Assembly: GCA_014380255.1 (NCBI GenBank)
Contig: JACMKG010000004.1
Coordinates: 1-5,925 of the forward strand
Source of the DNA: Prolixibacteraceae bacterium
GTDB taxonomy: Bacteria > Bacteroidota > Bacteroidia > Bacteroidales > Prolixibacteraceae
DNA length: 5,925 nt
Direction: 5' to 3'
How positions within the stretch are numbered: position 1 is the first letter of the stretch; the number at the start of each line of letters is the position of its first letter. The translations under genes were made by a program, and so were the position numbers. The notes beneath the pieces are model-generated. The model saw only the letters and a list, made by a program, of their open reading frames with translations, ran no database searches and was not told the origin of the DNA. Positions 1 through 5,854 of this stretch are shown here, in pieces.

Positions 1-311
1 ACGGTATTGGACGCAATCTTTCCGTTACGCTTCTCGAAAAGGCCGGCGTTGACAAAAACATCAAAGTCCAGGATTGGACCGATGAACATCTGGCTGCTAT
101 TCGTGCAGCAATCAGTGGGAGCATTAAGGTAGAAGGCGAATTACGCTCTGAAACCCAGATGAATATTAAGCGATTAATGGACATTGGTTGCTACCGTGGT
201 ATTCGTCACCGTGTAGGCTTGCCTCTGCGTGGGCAGAGTACAAAGAATAATGCCCGTACACGTAAAGGAAAAAGAAAAACTGTTGCTAATAAGAAAAAAG
301 CCACTAAATAA
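1..311 (+). CDS. rpsM: 30S ribosomal protein S13 (uS13), 5'-truncated by window edge
   Basis: Reading frame 3 is open from the left edge (first full codon at 3) to TAA at 309-311 and gives the last 102 residues of S13. About 20-25 N-terminal residues are missing if the protein has the usual length of roughly 120-126. The helical middle is visible, followed by the family hallmark ETQMNIKRL, then [14 protein letters not shown] and [10 protein letters not shown], and an all-basic lysine-rich end. In known ribosomes S13 sits in the 30S head, contacts 16S rRNA and forms intersubunit bridges, and its basic tail reaches toward the P-site tRNA. It is the first visible gene of the alpha operon, with rpsK starting 14 nt downstream. 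In enterobacteria S4 represses this operon at the rpsM leader; that leader lies outside this window, so the control cannot be judged here. Confidence 0.97.
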   Translation, partial: GIGRNLSVTLLEKAGVDKNIKVQDWTDEHLAAIRAAISGSIKVEGELRSETQMNIKRLMDIGCYRGIRHRVGLPLRGQSTKNNARTRKGKRKTVANKKKATK

Positions 312-325
312 TTGATATTTGAATT

Positions 326-715
326 ATGGCAAAAAAGACTGGTTCTACAAAAAAACGAGTTGTTATCGTTGAGGCAATCGGACAAGCGCACATTCATTCT
401 TCATTCAACAACATCATTGTGTCTTTGACCAATGGTAATGGTGAAGTGATTTCATGGTCGTCTGCCGGTAAAAAAGGGTTCAGAGGTTCTAAAAAGAATA
501 CTCCCTACGCTGCACAGGTAGCTTCTGAAGAATGTGCTAAGACAGCATATGATCTTGGACTTAGGAAAGTAAAAGTATATGTAAAGGGTCCAGGAAATGG
601 TCGTGAATCTGCTATTCGTGCTATTAGCAGCGTTGGCATTCAAGTGAGTGAAATTGTTGACGTTACTCCACTTCCACATAATGGATGTCGTCCTGCAAAA
701 AGAAGACGTGTTTAA
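326..715 (+). CDS. rpsK: 30S ribosomal protein S11 (uS11)
   Basis: This encodes a 129-residue protein, the normal S11 length. S11 lies on the 30S platform, binds 16S rRNA near the decoding-site side of the E site and contacts S7 and the mRNA exit region. Conserved blocks are [16 protein letters not shown] (about 21-36), the [17 protein letters not shown] region (48-64), [14 protein letters not shown] (87-100) and the C-terminal [18 protein letters not shown] (112-129). The Asn119-Gly120 pair in PHNG corresponds to the site where E. coli S11 is known to carry isoaspartate; whether this protein is modified cannot be read from DNA. The basic N-terminus ([10 protein letters not shown]) is a Bacteroidota-like variation. 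The ATG at 326 follows rpsM by 14 nt. The leader is A/T-rich with no Shine-Dalgarno match. The gene is co-transcribed with rpsM and rpsD. Confidence 0.98.
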   Translation: MAKKTGSTKKRVVIVEAIGQAHIHSSFNNIIVSLTNGNGEVISWSSAGKKGFRGSKKNTPYAAQVASEECAKTAYDLGLRKVKVYVKGPGNGRESAIRAISSVGIQVSEIVDVTPLPHNGCRPAKRRRV

Positions 716-735
716 TCTAATTAATTAAAACAGTA

Positions 736-1344
736 ATGGCAAGATATATAGGACCAAAGTCCAGAATAGCCCGGAAATTTGGAGAACCAATTTTCGGACC
801 TGATAAAGTACTTGAAAAAAAGAACTATCCTCCAGGTTTTCATGGGTTAGCTAGCCGTAGACGTAAAAAATCGGAATACGGTACTCAATTAAGAGAAAAG
901 CAAAAGGCTAAATACATGTATGGTGTTTTAGAAAAACAGTTTTCAAACTTGTTTAAAAAAGCTTCAGCTTCTAAAGGTGTAACCGGTGAAGTGCTTTTAC
1001 AACTCCTTGAAGGCCGTTTGGATAATGTGGTATACCGCTTAGGTATTGCTCCAACACGTGCTGCTGCACGTCAGTTGGTATCACATAAACATATCAATGT
1101 AAATGGTGAAGTAGTAAATATTCCATCTTATCATTTACGTCCTGGTGATGTTGTTGGCGTTCGTGAAAAATCAAAATCTCTGGAAGCGATTACTGCTTCT
1201 TTGAATTCACGTCGTCACAGCAAATATTCATGGTTGGAATGGGATAACGCTCAATTGGTAGGTAAATATTTGAACCGCCCTGAAAGAGAAGAAATCCCGG
1301 AAAACATCAAAGAACAACTGATCGTAGAGTTGTATTCTAAATAA
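736..1344 (+). CDS. rpsD: 30S ribosomal protein S4 (uS4), cysteine-free form
   Basis: This encodes a 202-residue S4 protein. S4 is a primary 16S rRNA binder that nucleates 30S body assembly, helps form the mRNA entry tunnel and, in enterobacteria, represses this same operon. The N-terminal domain (about 1-90) opens with [16 protein letters not shown], and a basic segment [15 protein letters not shown] lies at 31-45. The S4 RNA-binding fold follows (about 91-155) with [13 protein letters not shown] and the [14 protein letters not shown] loop. The C-terminal stretch around 164-202 contains a SWLEWD motif. The protein has no cysteine, so it is the zinc-independent C-minus type. The ATG at 736 lies 20 nt after the rpsK stop without a Shine-Dalgarno sequence. 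Its place between rpsK and rpoA is the standard alpha-operon order. Confidence 0.98.
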   Translation: MARYIGPKSRIARKFGEPIFGPDKVLEKKNYPPGFHGLASRRRKKSEYGTQLREKQKAKYMYGVLEKQFSNLFKKASASKGVTGEVLLQLLEGRLDNVVYRLGIAPTRAAARQLVSHKHINVNGEVVNIPSYHLRPGDVVGVREKSKSLEAITASLNSRRHSKYSWLEWDNAQLVGKYLNRPEREEIPENIKEQLIVELYSK

Positions 1345-1360
1345 TCAATTACTCAGTATT

Positions 1361-2353
1361 ATGGCAATATTAGCGTTCCAGAAACCCGACAAAGTTATAA
1401 TGGTTGAAACCGATGAAAAGTACGGAAAATTTGAATTCCGTCCATTGGAACCAGGTTATGGTATTACAATCGGTAATGCCTTACGAAGAATTCTGTTATC
1501 CTCTTTGGAAGGTTATGCAATTACCACTGTCAAAATTGACAAAGTTGATCATGAATTTGCGACCATTAAAGGAGTGATGGAAGATGTAACGGAAATCATC
1601 CTTAATCTGAAGCAAATTAGGTTCAAACGTGAAGTTGAAGATTTTGACAGCGAGAAGGTTTCAATCTCTTTTTCAGGACAGGATATATTTACTGCTGGGG
1701 ATATAAATAAATTTATGACCGGCTTCCGTGTTTTAAATCCAGAATTAGTTATTTGCCGGATGGAACCTGAAGTTAAATTGCAGATGGATCTTACCATCAA
1801 CAAAGGTCGCGGATATGTCCCAGGCACTGAAAATAAACCAATCGATGCTGAGTTCGGAGTTATTCCGATTGATTCAATTTTCACACCTATTAAGAATGTG
1901 AAATATGCTATCGAAAATTATCGTGTTGAGCAGAAAACTGACTATGAAAAGCTGGTTTTCGAAATCACCACCGATGGTTCGATTCATCCAAAAGATGCCT
2001 TGAAAGAAGCAGCAAAAATTCTGATTTACCACTTTATGCTATTTTCTGATGAAAAGATTACCATCGATTCAGACGAAAAGTTTGCCAACGAAGAGTTTGA
2101 TGAAGAAGTATTGCACATGCGCCAGTTACTGAAAACCAAACTGGTGGATATGGATCTTTCTGTTCGCGCTCTTAATTGTCTGAAAGCAGCGGATGTTGAA
2201 ACATTGGGCGAACTGGTTACCTATAACCGGAATGATTTGCTTAAATTCCGTAATTTCGGTAAAAAATCACTTACAGAATTAGATGATCTATTAGTGAGCC
2301 TGAATTTGACTTTCGGAATGGATATCAGTAAATATAAACTTGACAAGGAATAA
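1361..2353 (+). CDS. rpoA: DNA-directed RNA polymerase subunit alpha
   Basis: This encodes a 330-residue alpha subunit, the usual full length. Alpha dimerises to nucleate RNA polymerase assembly, and its C-terminal domain contacts UP-element DNA and activators. The N-terminal assembly domain (about 1-230) shows [18 protein letters not shown] at 31-48, the dimerisation and beta-contact region, and GRGYVPG near 149-155. An acidic linker follows (about 233-252, rich in Asp and Glu). The C-terminal domain (about 255-322) has two helix-hairpin-helix-type segments: [19 protein letters not shown], with Arg269 aligning by eye to the DNA-contacting Arg265 of E. coli alpha, and [16 protein letters not shown]. 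The ATG at 1361 follows rpsD by 16 nt, and rplQ starts 6 nt after its stop, so translation of rpoA and rplQ may be coupled. No truncation or unusual residue was seen. Confidence 0.98.
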   Translation: MAILAFQKPDKVIMVETDEKYGKFEFRPLEPGYGITIGNALRRILLSSLEGYAITTVKIDKVDHEFATIKGVMEDVTEIILNLKQIRFKREVEDFDSEKVSISFSGQDIFTAGDINKFMTGFRVLNPELVICRMEPEVKLQMDLTINKGRGYVPGTENKPIDAEFGVIPIDSIFTPIKNVKYAIENYRVEQKTDYEKLVFEITTDGSIHPKDALKEAAKILIYHFMLFSDEKITIDSDEKFANEEFDEEVLHMRQLLKTKLVDMDLSVRALNCLKAADVETLGELVTYNRNDLLKFRNFGKKSLTELDDLLVSLNLTFGMDISKYKLDKE

Positions 2354-2359
2354 GTAAAA

Positions 2360-2878
2360 ATGAGACATAGTAAAAAATTCAACCATTTAGGAAGAACTAG
2401 CTCGCACAGAAAAGCTATGTTGGCCAATATGGCTAATTCATTGATTTTTCATAAACGTATTACTACTACTTTAGCTAAAGCCAAAGCATTAAGAGTATAT
2501 GTTGAGCCACTTATCACCAAAGCAAAAGACGATGCTACTCATTCACGTAGAACAGTATTTGAATACCTGCAAAGCAAAACTGCTGTGTCTGTATTATTCA
2601 GAGATGTTGCTGAAAAAGTAGGAGACCGTCCAGGGGGATATACAAGAATTCTTAAAACAGGCAACCGTCTTGGTGATAACGCAGATATGTGTATCATCGA
2701 ATTGGTTGACTTCAACGAAAACATGTTGGCAGCGAAGGATGCAAAAGCAAAACCAGCTCGTTCACGTCGCGGCGGAAAGAAAAAAGCTTCCGGTGAAACT
2801 GCAACAGCTAAAAAAGATGCTCCTAAAGCTAGCAGCAAACCTGCCGCTGAAGCTACTGAAGCTCCTTCTGCAGAATAG
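2360..2878 (+). CDS. rplQ: 50S ribosomal protein L17 (bL17) with Lys/Ala-rich C-terminal tail
   Basis: This encodes a 172-residue L17, well above the roughly 120-130 residues common in other phyla. The conserved core (about 1-118) begins [21 protein letters not shown] and contains the [14 protein letters not shown] segment (32-45) and [23 protein letters not shown] (88-110). L17 sits at the solvent side of the 50S subunit near the exit-tunnel rim. Residues 124-172 form a low-complexity tail: first strongly basic (SRRGGKKK at 135-142), then rich in Ala, Lys and Ser, and acidic at the very end. Such tails are familiar in Bacteroidota L17; that this one is disordered is inferred from composition. 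The ATG lies 6 nt past the rpoA stop. An AAGGA at 2345-2349, inside the end of rpoA, is the only Shine-Dalgarno-like word near an operon start and may be chance. It is the last gene before the operon terminator. Confidence 0.96.
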   Translation: MRHSKKFNHLGRTSSHRKAMLANMANSLIFHKRITTTLAKAKALRVYVEPLITKAKDDATHSRRTVFEYLQSKTAVSVLFRDVAEKVGDRPGGYTRILKTGNRLGDNADMCIIELVDFNENMLAAKDAKAKPARSRRGGKKKASGETATAKKDAPKASSKPAAEATEAPSAE

Positions 2879-2899
2879 AGGATATTATTTTGATCCAAT

Positions 2900-2936
2900 A
2901 AATAAAAAAGGCTGATTTTATCAGCCTTTTTTATTT
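2900..2936. terminator. Bidirectional intrinsic terminator of the alpha operon
   Basis: A near-perfect stem pairs 2900-2916 with 2920-2936 around a TTT loop. The G/C core is GGCTGA paired with TCAGCC (2910-2915 and 2921-2926). The outer part is an A-run on the left and a T-run on the right (2927-2932), so each strand reads hairpin followed by U-run. It lies 21 nt after the rplQ stop and also downstream of the convergent minus-strand response regulator, so it can end both transcripts. Confidence 0.9.
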
Positions 2937-2948
2937 TCTCAAATTTAT

Positions 2949-3018
2949 AGTTGCAAAGTAACAAAGTGATAACGTAGCTGTATACTCAGGCACTCAGGCA
3001 CTCAGGTACTTTGTCACT
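2949..3018. repeat. Two opposed arrays of 8-bp units anchored on AGT
   Basis: On the + strand three contiguous octamers, AGTTGCAA, AGTAACAA and AGTGATAA, cover 2949-2972. On the minus strand, reading from 3018 down to 2979, five contiguous octamers occur: AGTGACAA, AGTACCTG, AGTGCCTG twice, and AGTATACA. The two arrays face each other around a short unique centre (2973-2978), and their outer parts form an imperfect inverted repeat (2957-2967 against 3008-3018, 10 of 11 matching). The minus-strand array begins inside the stop codon of the response regulator gene. The units are too short, and lack spacers, for a CRISPR. Function is unknown; it resembles low-complexity intergenic repeats rather than a gene or operator. 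Confidence 0.75.
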
Positions 3019-3397
3019 AATACATCTCTTGCTTTTGTTTGATATGATAGTCGATCGTATCGATCAGGTTAGTAATGTTAACGGGTTTAATCAGATAATC
3101 ATCAGCCCCGCTTTCCATGCATCTGAGCCTGTCGTTTTCAAGATCGTTGGTGGTCAATAAAATGATTGGGATATATTTATTGCGGTGCCTGTCCGATTCC
3201 CTGATTCTTAACGTTGCTTCGGCTCCGTCCATGACAGGCATCATCAGGTCCATTAAGACAACATCAAAACTATTATCAGCCAATATATTTACAGCTTCAA
3301 GGCCATTATTGGCAAGTTCTATATCAAACTCCTTTTTCAAAGAATATAATAACAACTTTTGATTGATCGGATTGTCATCGACAACTAATAATTTCAC
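3017..3397 (-). CDS. Stand-alone CheY-like response regulator receiver protein
   Basis: This encodes a 126-residue single receiver (REC) domain with no output domain. Numbered from the GTG at 3397, the acidic pair is Asp7-Asp8 (LLVVDDNPINQ), the phosphoacceptor is Asp50 (LMDLMMPVMDG), the switch Thr is Thr82 (ILLTT), the aromatic switch residue is Tyr101 and the conserved Lys is Lys104 (YLIKP). All residues needed for phosphorylation are present. The DDNPINQ signature resembles receiver domains of hybrid histidine kinases, so it may take phosphate from a kinase encoded elsewhere. The GTG start is chosen because the fold begins right there; in-frame ATGs up to 3511 would add up to 38 residues of hydrophobic/aromatic sequence with no family match and would run into the ettA promoter region. 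It is convergent with rplQ and divergent from ettA. Its target is unknown. Confidence 0.88.
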   Translation of the reverse strand: MKLLVVDDNPINQKLLLYSLKKEFDIELANNGLEAVNILADNSFDVVLMDLMMPVMDGAEATLRIRESDRHRNKYIPIILLTTNDLENDRLRCMESGADDYLIKPVNITNLIDTIDYHIKQKQEMY

Positions 3398-3482
3398 GTG
3401 GTGGAATTTTAAATAAAACAAATAGTTTTGTATAAATATACGAATTTTGATCATTAAAAAGAAGTATTTTTGATAGCTCATA

Positions 3483-3514
3483 TGTGTCCTTAGATAGCCG
3501 ACATTATACATTTG
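3483..3514 (+). promoter_or_regulatory. Candidate Bacteroidota-type promoter for ettA
   Basis: TACATTTG at 3507-3514 matches the Bacteroidota -7 consensus TAnnTTTG exactly. A TGTG at 3483-3486 lies 20 nt upstream, a one-mismatch fit to the -33 TTTG element at the usual spacing. The start site would fall near 3520, giving a leader of about 20 nt. A second exact -7 match, TATTTTTG at 3465-3472, has a TTTG at 3446-3449 but with a short 15-nt spacer, so it is the weaker alternative. Such words arise by chance in A/T-rich DNA. No comparably good match was found on the minus strand for the response regulator. Confidence 0.4.
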
Positions 3515-3541
3515 ATTAAAAAAACTAATAATTGATTAAAT

Positions 3542-5230
3542 ATGGCAGATGATAAGAAGATTATTTTCTCGATGTACCGGGTAAATAAAACTTTCCCTCC
3601 TCAAAAACAAGTATTAAAAGATATCTCATTATCATTTTACCTGGGTGCTAAAATTGGCATCATCGGGTTAAATGGTTCTGGTAAATCAACGCTGCTGAAA
3701 ATTATAGCAGGCATCGAAAGTTCCTACCAGGGCGAAGTGGTATTTTCTCCCGGATATACTGTTGATTACCTTGAGCAGGATCCGAAACTGGACGAAACCA
3801 AGACAGTTAAGGAAATTGTACAGGAAGGTGTCCAGGAAATCGTAGACGTGTTGAAAGCCTACGAGGATATCAACCTTAAATTCGGAGATCCGGAAGTGTA
3901 TGAAAACCCGGATTTAATGGATAAACTGTATGCTGACCAAGCTGTTCTTCAGGATAAAATTGATCAGCACGATGCATGGAACCTGGATGCCAAGCTCGAA
4001 CGGGCTATGGATGCCCTGCAATGTCCGCCGGATGACCAGCTGATAGGTGAGCTTTCAGGAGGTGAACGCCGCCGCGTTGCTCTGTGCCGACTGCTGTTAA
4101 AAGAACCGGATGTGCTTTTATTGGATGAGCCGACCAACCATTTGGATGCTGAATCTATCCAATGGTTGGAATTACACCTTCAGCAATACAAGGGTACTGT
4201 AATATGTATTACGCACGACCGGTACTTCCTTGATAACGTGGCCGGATGGATCCTGGAACTTGATCGTGGTGAAGGCATCCCATGGAAAGGAAATTATTCT
4301 TCATGGCTTGACCAGAAAACCAAGCGCATGGAGCAGGAAGAGAAACAGGTTTCCAAAAGACGCAAATCCCTTGAACGCGAACTTGAATGGATACGAATGG
4401 CTCCTAAAGCCCGACAGGCTAAATCCAAAGCCCGCCTGGGTGCTTACGACCGTCTGATCAATGAAGATGTGAAGACAAAGGAGGAAAAACTGGAAATATT
4501 TATTCCTAACGGCCCTCGACTGGGTGAGAAGGTAATCTCTGCCCTTGATGTTGCCAAAGGATACGGGGATCGCCTGCTGTTCGAAAACCTTAATTTTGTG
4601 TTACCACCCAACGGAATCGTAGGTGTAATCGGCCCGAACGGCGCAGGTAAAACAACTCTTTTCCGCCTTATCATGGAACAGGAAAAAGCTGACAAAGGAC
4701 TTTTTGAAGTGGGAGATACGGTAAAAATTGCCTATGTCGACCAAACTCACAAGGCAATCGATCCTGAAAAAACAGTCTACCAGGTTATTACCGGGGGAAG
4801 TGACCTTATTTCGGTAGGCGGTAAGCAACTCAATGCCCGTGCCTATGTTTCAAGGTTTAACTTTGGAGGTGCCGACCAGGAGAAGAAATGCGGATACCTT
4901 TCTGGTGGTGAAAAGAACCGTCTGCACCTTGCCTTAGCGCTTAAGGAAGAAGGCAATGTGCTGTTGCTCGATGAGCCTACCAACGATATTGATATTAACA
5001 CCTTACGTGCCTTGGAAGAAGGTCTGGATAACTTTGCCGGCTGCGCGGTGGTAATCTCACACGACCGCTGGTTCCTCGACCGTATCGCCACTCACATCCT
5101 GGCTTTTGAAGGTGACTCTAAAGTGGTGTATTTTGAAGGTGGTTTCACTGACTATGAGGAAAACCGCAAAAAGAGAATGGGTGATGTTGGGCCACAACGC
5201 ATCAAATATAAAAAGCTGGTCAAAGATTAA
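3542..5230 (+). CDS. ettA: Energy-dependent translational throttle protein EttA (ABC-F ATPase)
   Basis: This encodes a 562-residue cytosolic ABC-F protein without membrane segments. Domain 1 has Walker A GLNGSGKST (42-50), signature LSGGE (171-175), Walker B VLLLDEPTNHLD (191-202) and switch His225 (THDRYFLD). Domain 2 has Walker A GPNGAGKTT (364-372), LSGGE (453-457), Walker B VLLLDEPTNDID (473-484) and the SHDRWFLD switch (506-513). A charged arm lies at roughly 90-140. The basic inter-domain linker (about 245-325) contains RRKSLERELEWIR. Stretches such as GWILELDRGEGIPW and the end RIKYKKLVKD match the EttA subgroup rather than antibiotic-resistance ABC-Fs. E. coli EttA binds the ribosomal E site and gates entry into elongation according to the ATP/ADP ratio; the same role here is inferred. 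The ATG at 3542 lacks a Shine-Dalgarno sequence. The gene appears to be transcribed alone: a divergent gene lies upstream and a terminator downstream. Confidence 0.94.
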   Translation: MADDKKIIFSMYRVNKTFPPQKQVLKDISLSFYLGAKIGIIGLNGSGKSTLLKIIAGIESSYQGEVVFSPGYTVDYLEQDPKLDETKTVKEIVQEGVQEIVDVLKAYEDINLKFGDPEVYENPDLMDKLYADQAVLQDKIDQHDAWNLDAKLERAMDALQCPPDDQLIGELSGGERRRVALCRLLLKEPDVLLLDEPTNHLDAESIQWLELHLQQYKGTVICITHDRYFLDNVAGWILELDRGEGIPWKGNYSSWLDQKTKRMEQEEKQVSKRRKSLERELEWIRMAPKARQAKSKARLGAYDRLINEDVKTKEEKLEIFIPNGPRLGEKVISALDVAKGYGDRLLFENLNFVLPPNGIVGVIGPNGAGKTTLFRLIMEQEKADKGLFEVGDTVKIAYVDQTHKAIDPEKTVYQVITGGSDLISVGGKQLNARAYVSRFNFGGADQEKKCGYLSGGEKNRLHLALALKEEGNVLLLDEPTNDIDINTLRALEEGLDNFAGCAVVISHDRWFLDRIATHILAFEGDSKVVYFEGGFTDYEENRKKRMGDVGPQRIKYKKLVKD

Positions 5231-5238
5231 TACTGAAA

Positions 5239-5380
5239 CCCACTTCGAAAAGTCTGTTTTATGGAAGAGTTTAAAATTCCAAATTCCAAATTCCAAGTTG
5301 CATGCTGATCGGCACGTGACTTGGAATTTGGAATTTGGAACTTTGAACCTTTCAAGGCAGAAACTACTTTTCGGAGTGGG
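5239..5380. repeat. Long imperfect palindrome with 7-bp tandem units, after ettA
   Basis: This 142-nt stretch folds on itself nearly end to end. Outer arms 5239-5253 and 5366-5380 pair over 15 positions with one G-T wobble. Inner arms 5277-5298 and 5319-5340 are perfectly complementary over 22 bp and extend outward over 5269-5275 and 5342-5348 past one mismatch. The inner left arm is three copies of ATTCCAA (5276-5296); the right arm carries TTGGAAT twice, TTGGAAC and TTTGAAC (5321-5348). The central 20 nt are unique and partly self-pairing. No ORF inside is credible. It begins 8 nt after the ettA stop, so it would lie in that gene's 3' UTR. It may be a small palindromic repeat family or a miniature element; it has no transposase. 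Confidence 0.8.
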
Positions 5381-5407
5381 CTCTTACTTGAATTAAAAAT
5401 TCAGTGG

Positions 5408-5443
5408 ATCCGGGATGATAACTTTTCATCCCGGATTTTTTTT
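5408..5443 (+). terminator. Intrinsic terminator of ettA
   Basis: ATCCGGGATGA (5408-5418) pairs perfectly with TCATCCCGGAT (5426-5436) around a 7-nt loop, followed by a run of eight T (5436-5443). This is a textbook Rho-independent terminator on the + strand. It is separate from the upstream palindrome and closes the ettA transcript about 180 nt after the stop codon. Confidence 0.9.
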
Positions 5444-5498
5444 GCCTTTTATAGTGTAACATTTCCAGATTAACAGTAAATTCACTTAAAAATTTCCA

Positions 5499-5852
5499 AT
5501 GTATAAAATCATTGATGATAAGGATGAGCGAATGTGGGGCATGCTTTGCCATCTTACAGCTCTTGCGGGATTTATTATTCCATTTGGGAATATTATCGGG
5601 CCTCTTATCATTTATTCCATGAAGAAAGATGAGTATGCCTTTGTGGCCGATCAAGGCAAAGAATCATTGAATTTTCAGATATCAGTGCTTATTTATATGG
5701 CGGTTAGCCTTGTGCTCCTTCTTTTGGTCGTAGGCGTAATGCTTTTAATGATAATTCCCCTTATCGCTCTCATCCTGACAGTTGTGGCGTCTGTTCGTGC
5801 CAATGACGGGGAATATTACCGGTACCCACTTTGCATTCGTTTTATTAAATAG
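5499..5852 (+). CDS. DUF4870 / Tic20-like small membrane protein
   Basis: This encodes a 117-residue protein recognised as DUF4870 (the Tic20-like Pfam family). The N-terminal signature, ERMWGMLCHLTALAGFIIPFG followed by NIIGPLIIYSMKKDE, lies at 10-45 and includes a first hydrophobic segment (about 16-40). A polar stretch FVADQGKESLNFQIS (48-62) follows, which is also typical of the family. Two more membrane helices lie at about 61-79 and 81-99, and the end is a short hydrophilic tail ending RYPLCIRFIK. No enzymatic motif is visible. The biochemical role of bacterial members is not established, although the fold is related to chloroplast Tic20. The ATG at 5499 follows the ettA terminator by 55 nt; that leader shows no convincing TAnnTTTG promoter and no Shine-Dalgarno sequence. 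The next gene starts 2 nt after the stop, so the two are probably co-transcribed. Confidence 0.87.
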   Translation: MYKIIDDKDERMWGMLCHLTALAGFIIPFGNIIGPLIIYSMKKDEYAFVADQGKESLNFQISVLIYMAVSLVLLLLVVGVMLLMIIPLIALILTVVASVRANDGEYYRYPLCIRFIK

Positions 5853-5854
5853 AA

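Noticed and set aside
1549..1884. 111-codon open frame on the minus strand inside rpoA
   Set aside because: It lies wholly antisense to a conserved part of rpoA and its translation shows no recognisable motif.
1..2936. Search for an unusual insertion or rearrangement in the alpha operon
   Set aside because: Order, lengths and spacing are the standard rpsM-rpsK-rpsD-rpoA-rplQ arrangement, with no inserted gene or frameshift.
2539..2964. 141-codon open frame on the minus strand across rplQ
   Set aside because: It is antisense to the well-supported rplQ, its Ala/Phe-rich translation mirrors the L17 tail codons, and it runs through the operon terminator. No family resemblance.
2984..3007. Three tandem ACTCAGG(C/T) units considered as a CRISPR remnant
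   Set aside because: Units are 8 nt and contiguous with no spacers, no cas genes are present, and they belong to the facing octamer arrays.
3542..5230. ABC-F gene considered as an antibiotic-resistance (ribosome protection) protein
   Set aside because: Arm, linker and C-terminal sequence follow the EttA housekeeping subgroup, and there is no mobile or resistance context.
5239..5380. Palindrome considered as the ettA terminator
   Set aside because: It is far longer than a terminator hairpin, has no T-run after the right arm, and a textbook terminator follows at 5408-5443.
5106..5396. + strand frame overlapping the ettA end and the palindrome
   Set aside because: Out of frame with ettA, its second half merely translates the palindromic repeat (KFQIPNSKLH), and it has no domain match.
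5364..5654. 96-codon minus-strand frame over the ettA terminator and the DUF4870 start
   Set aside because: It crosses an intrinsic terminator and half of a convincing membrane-protein gene, and its sequence looks like antisense noise.
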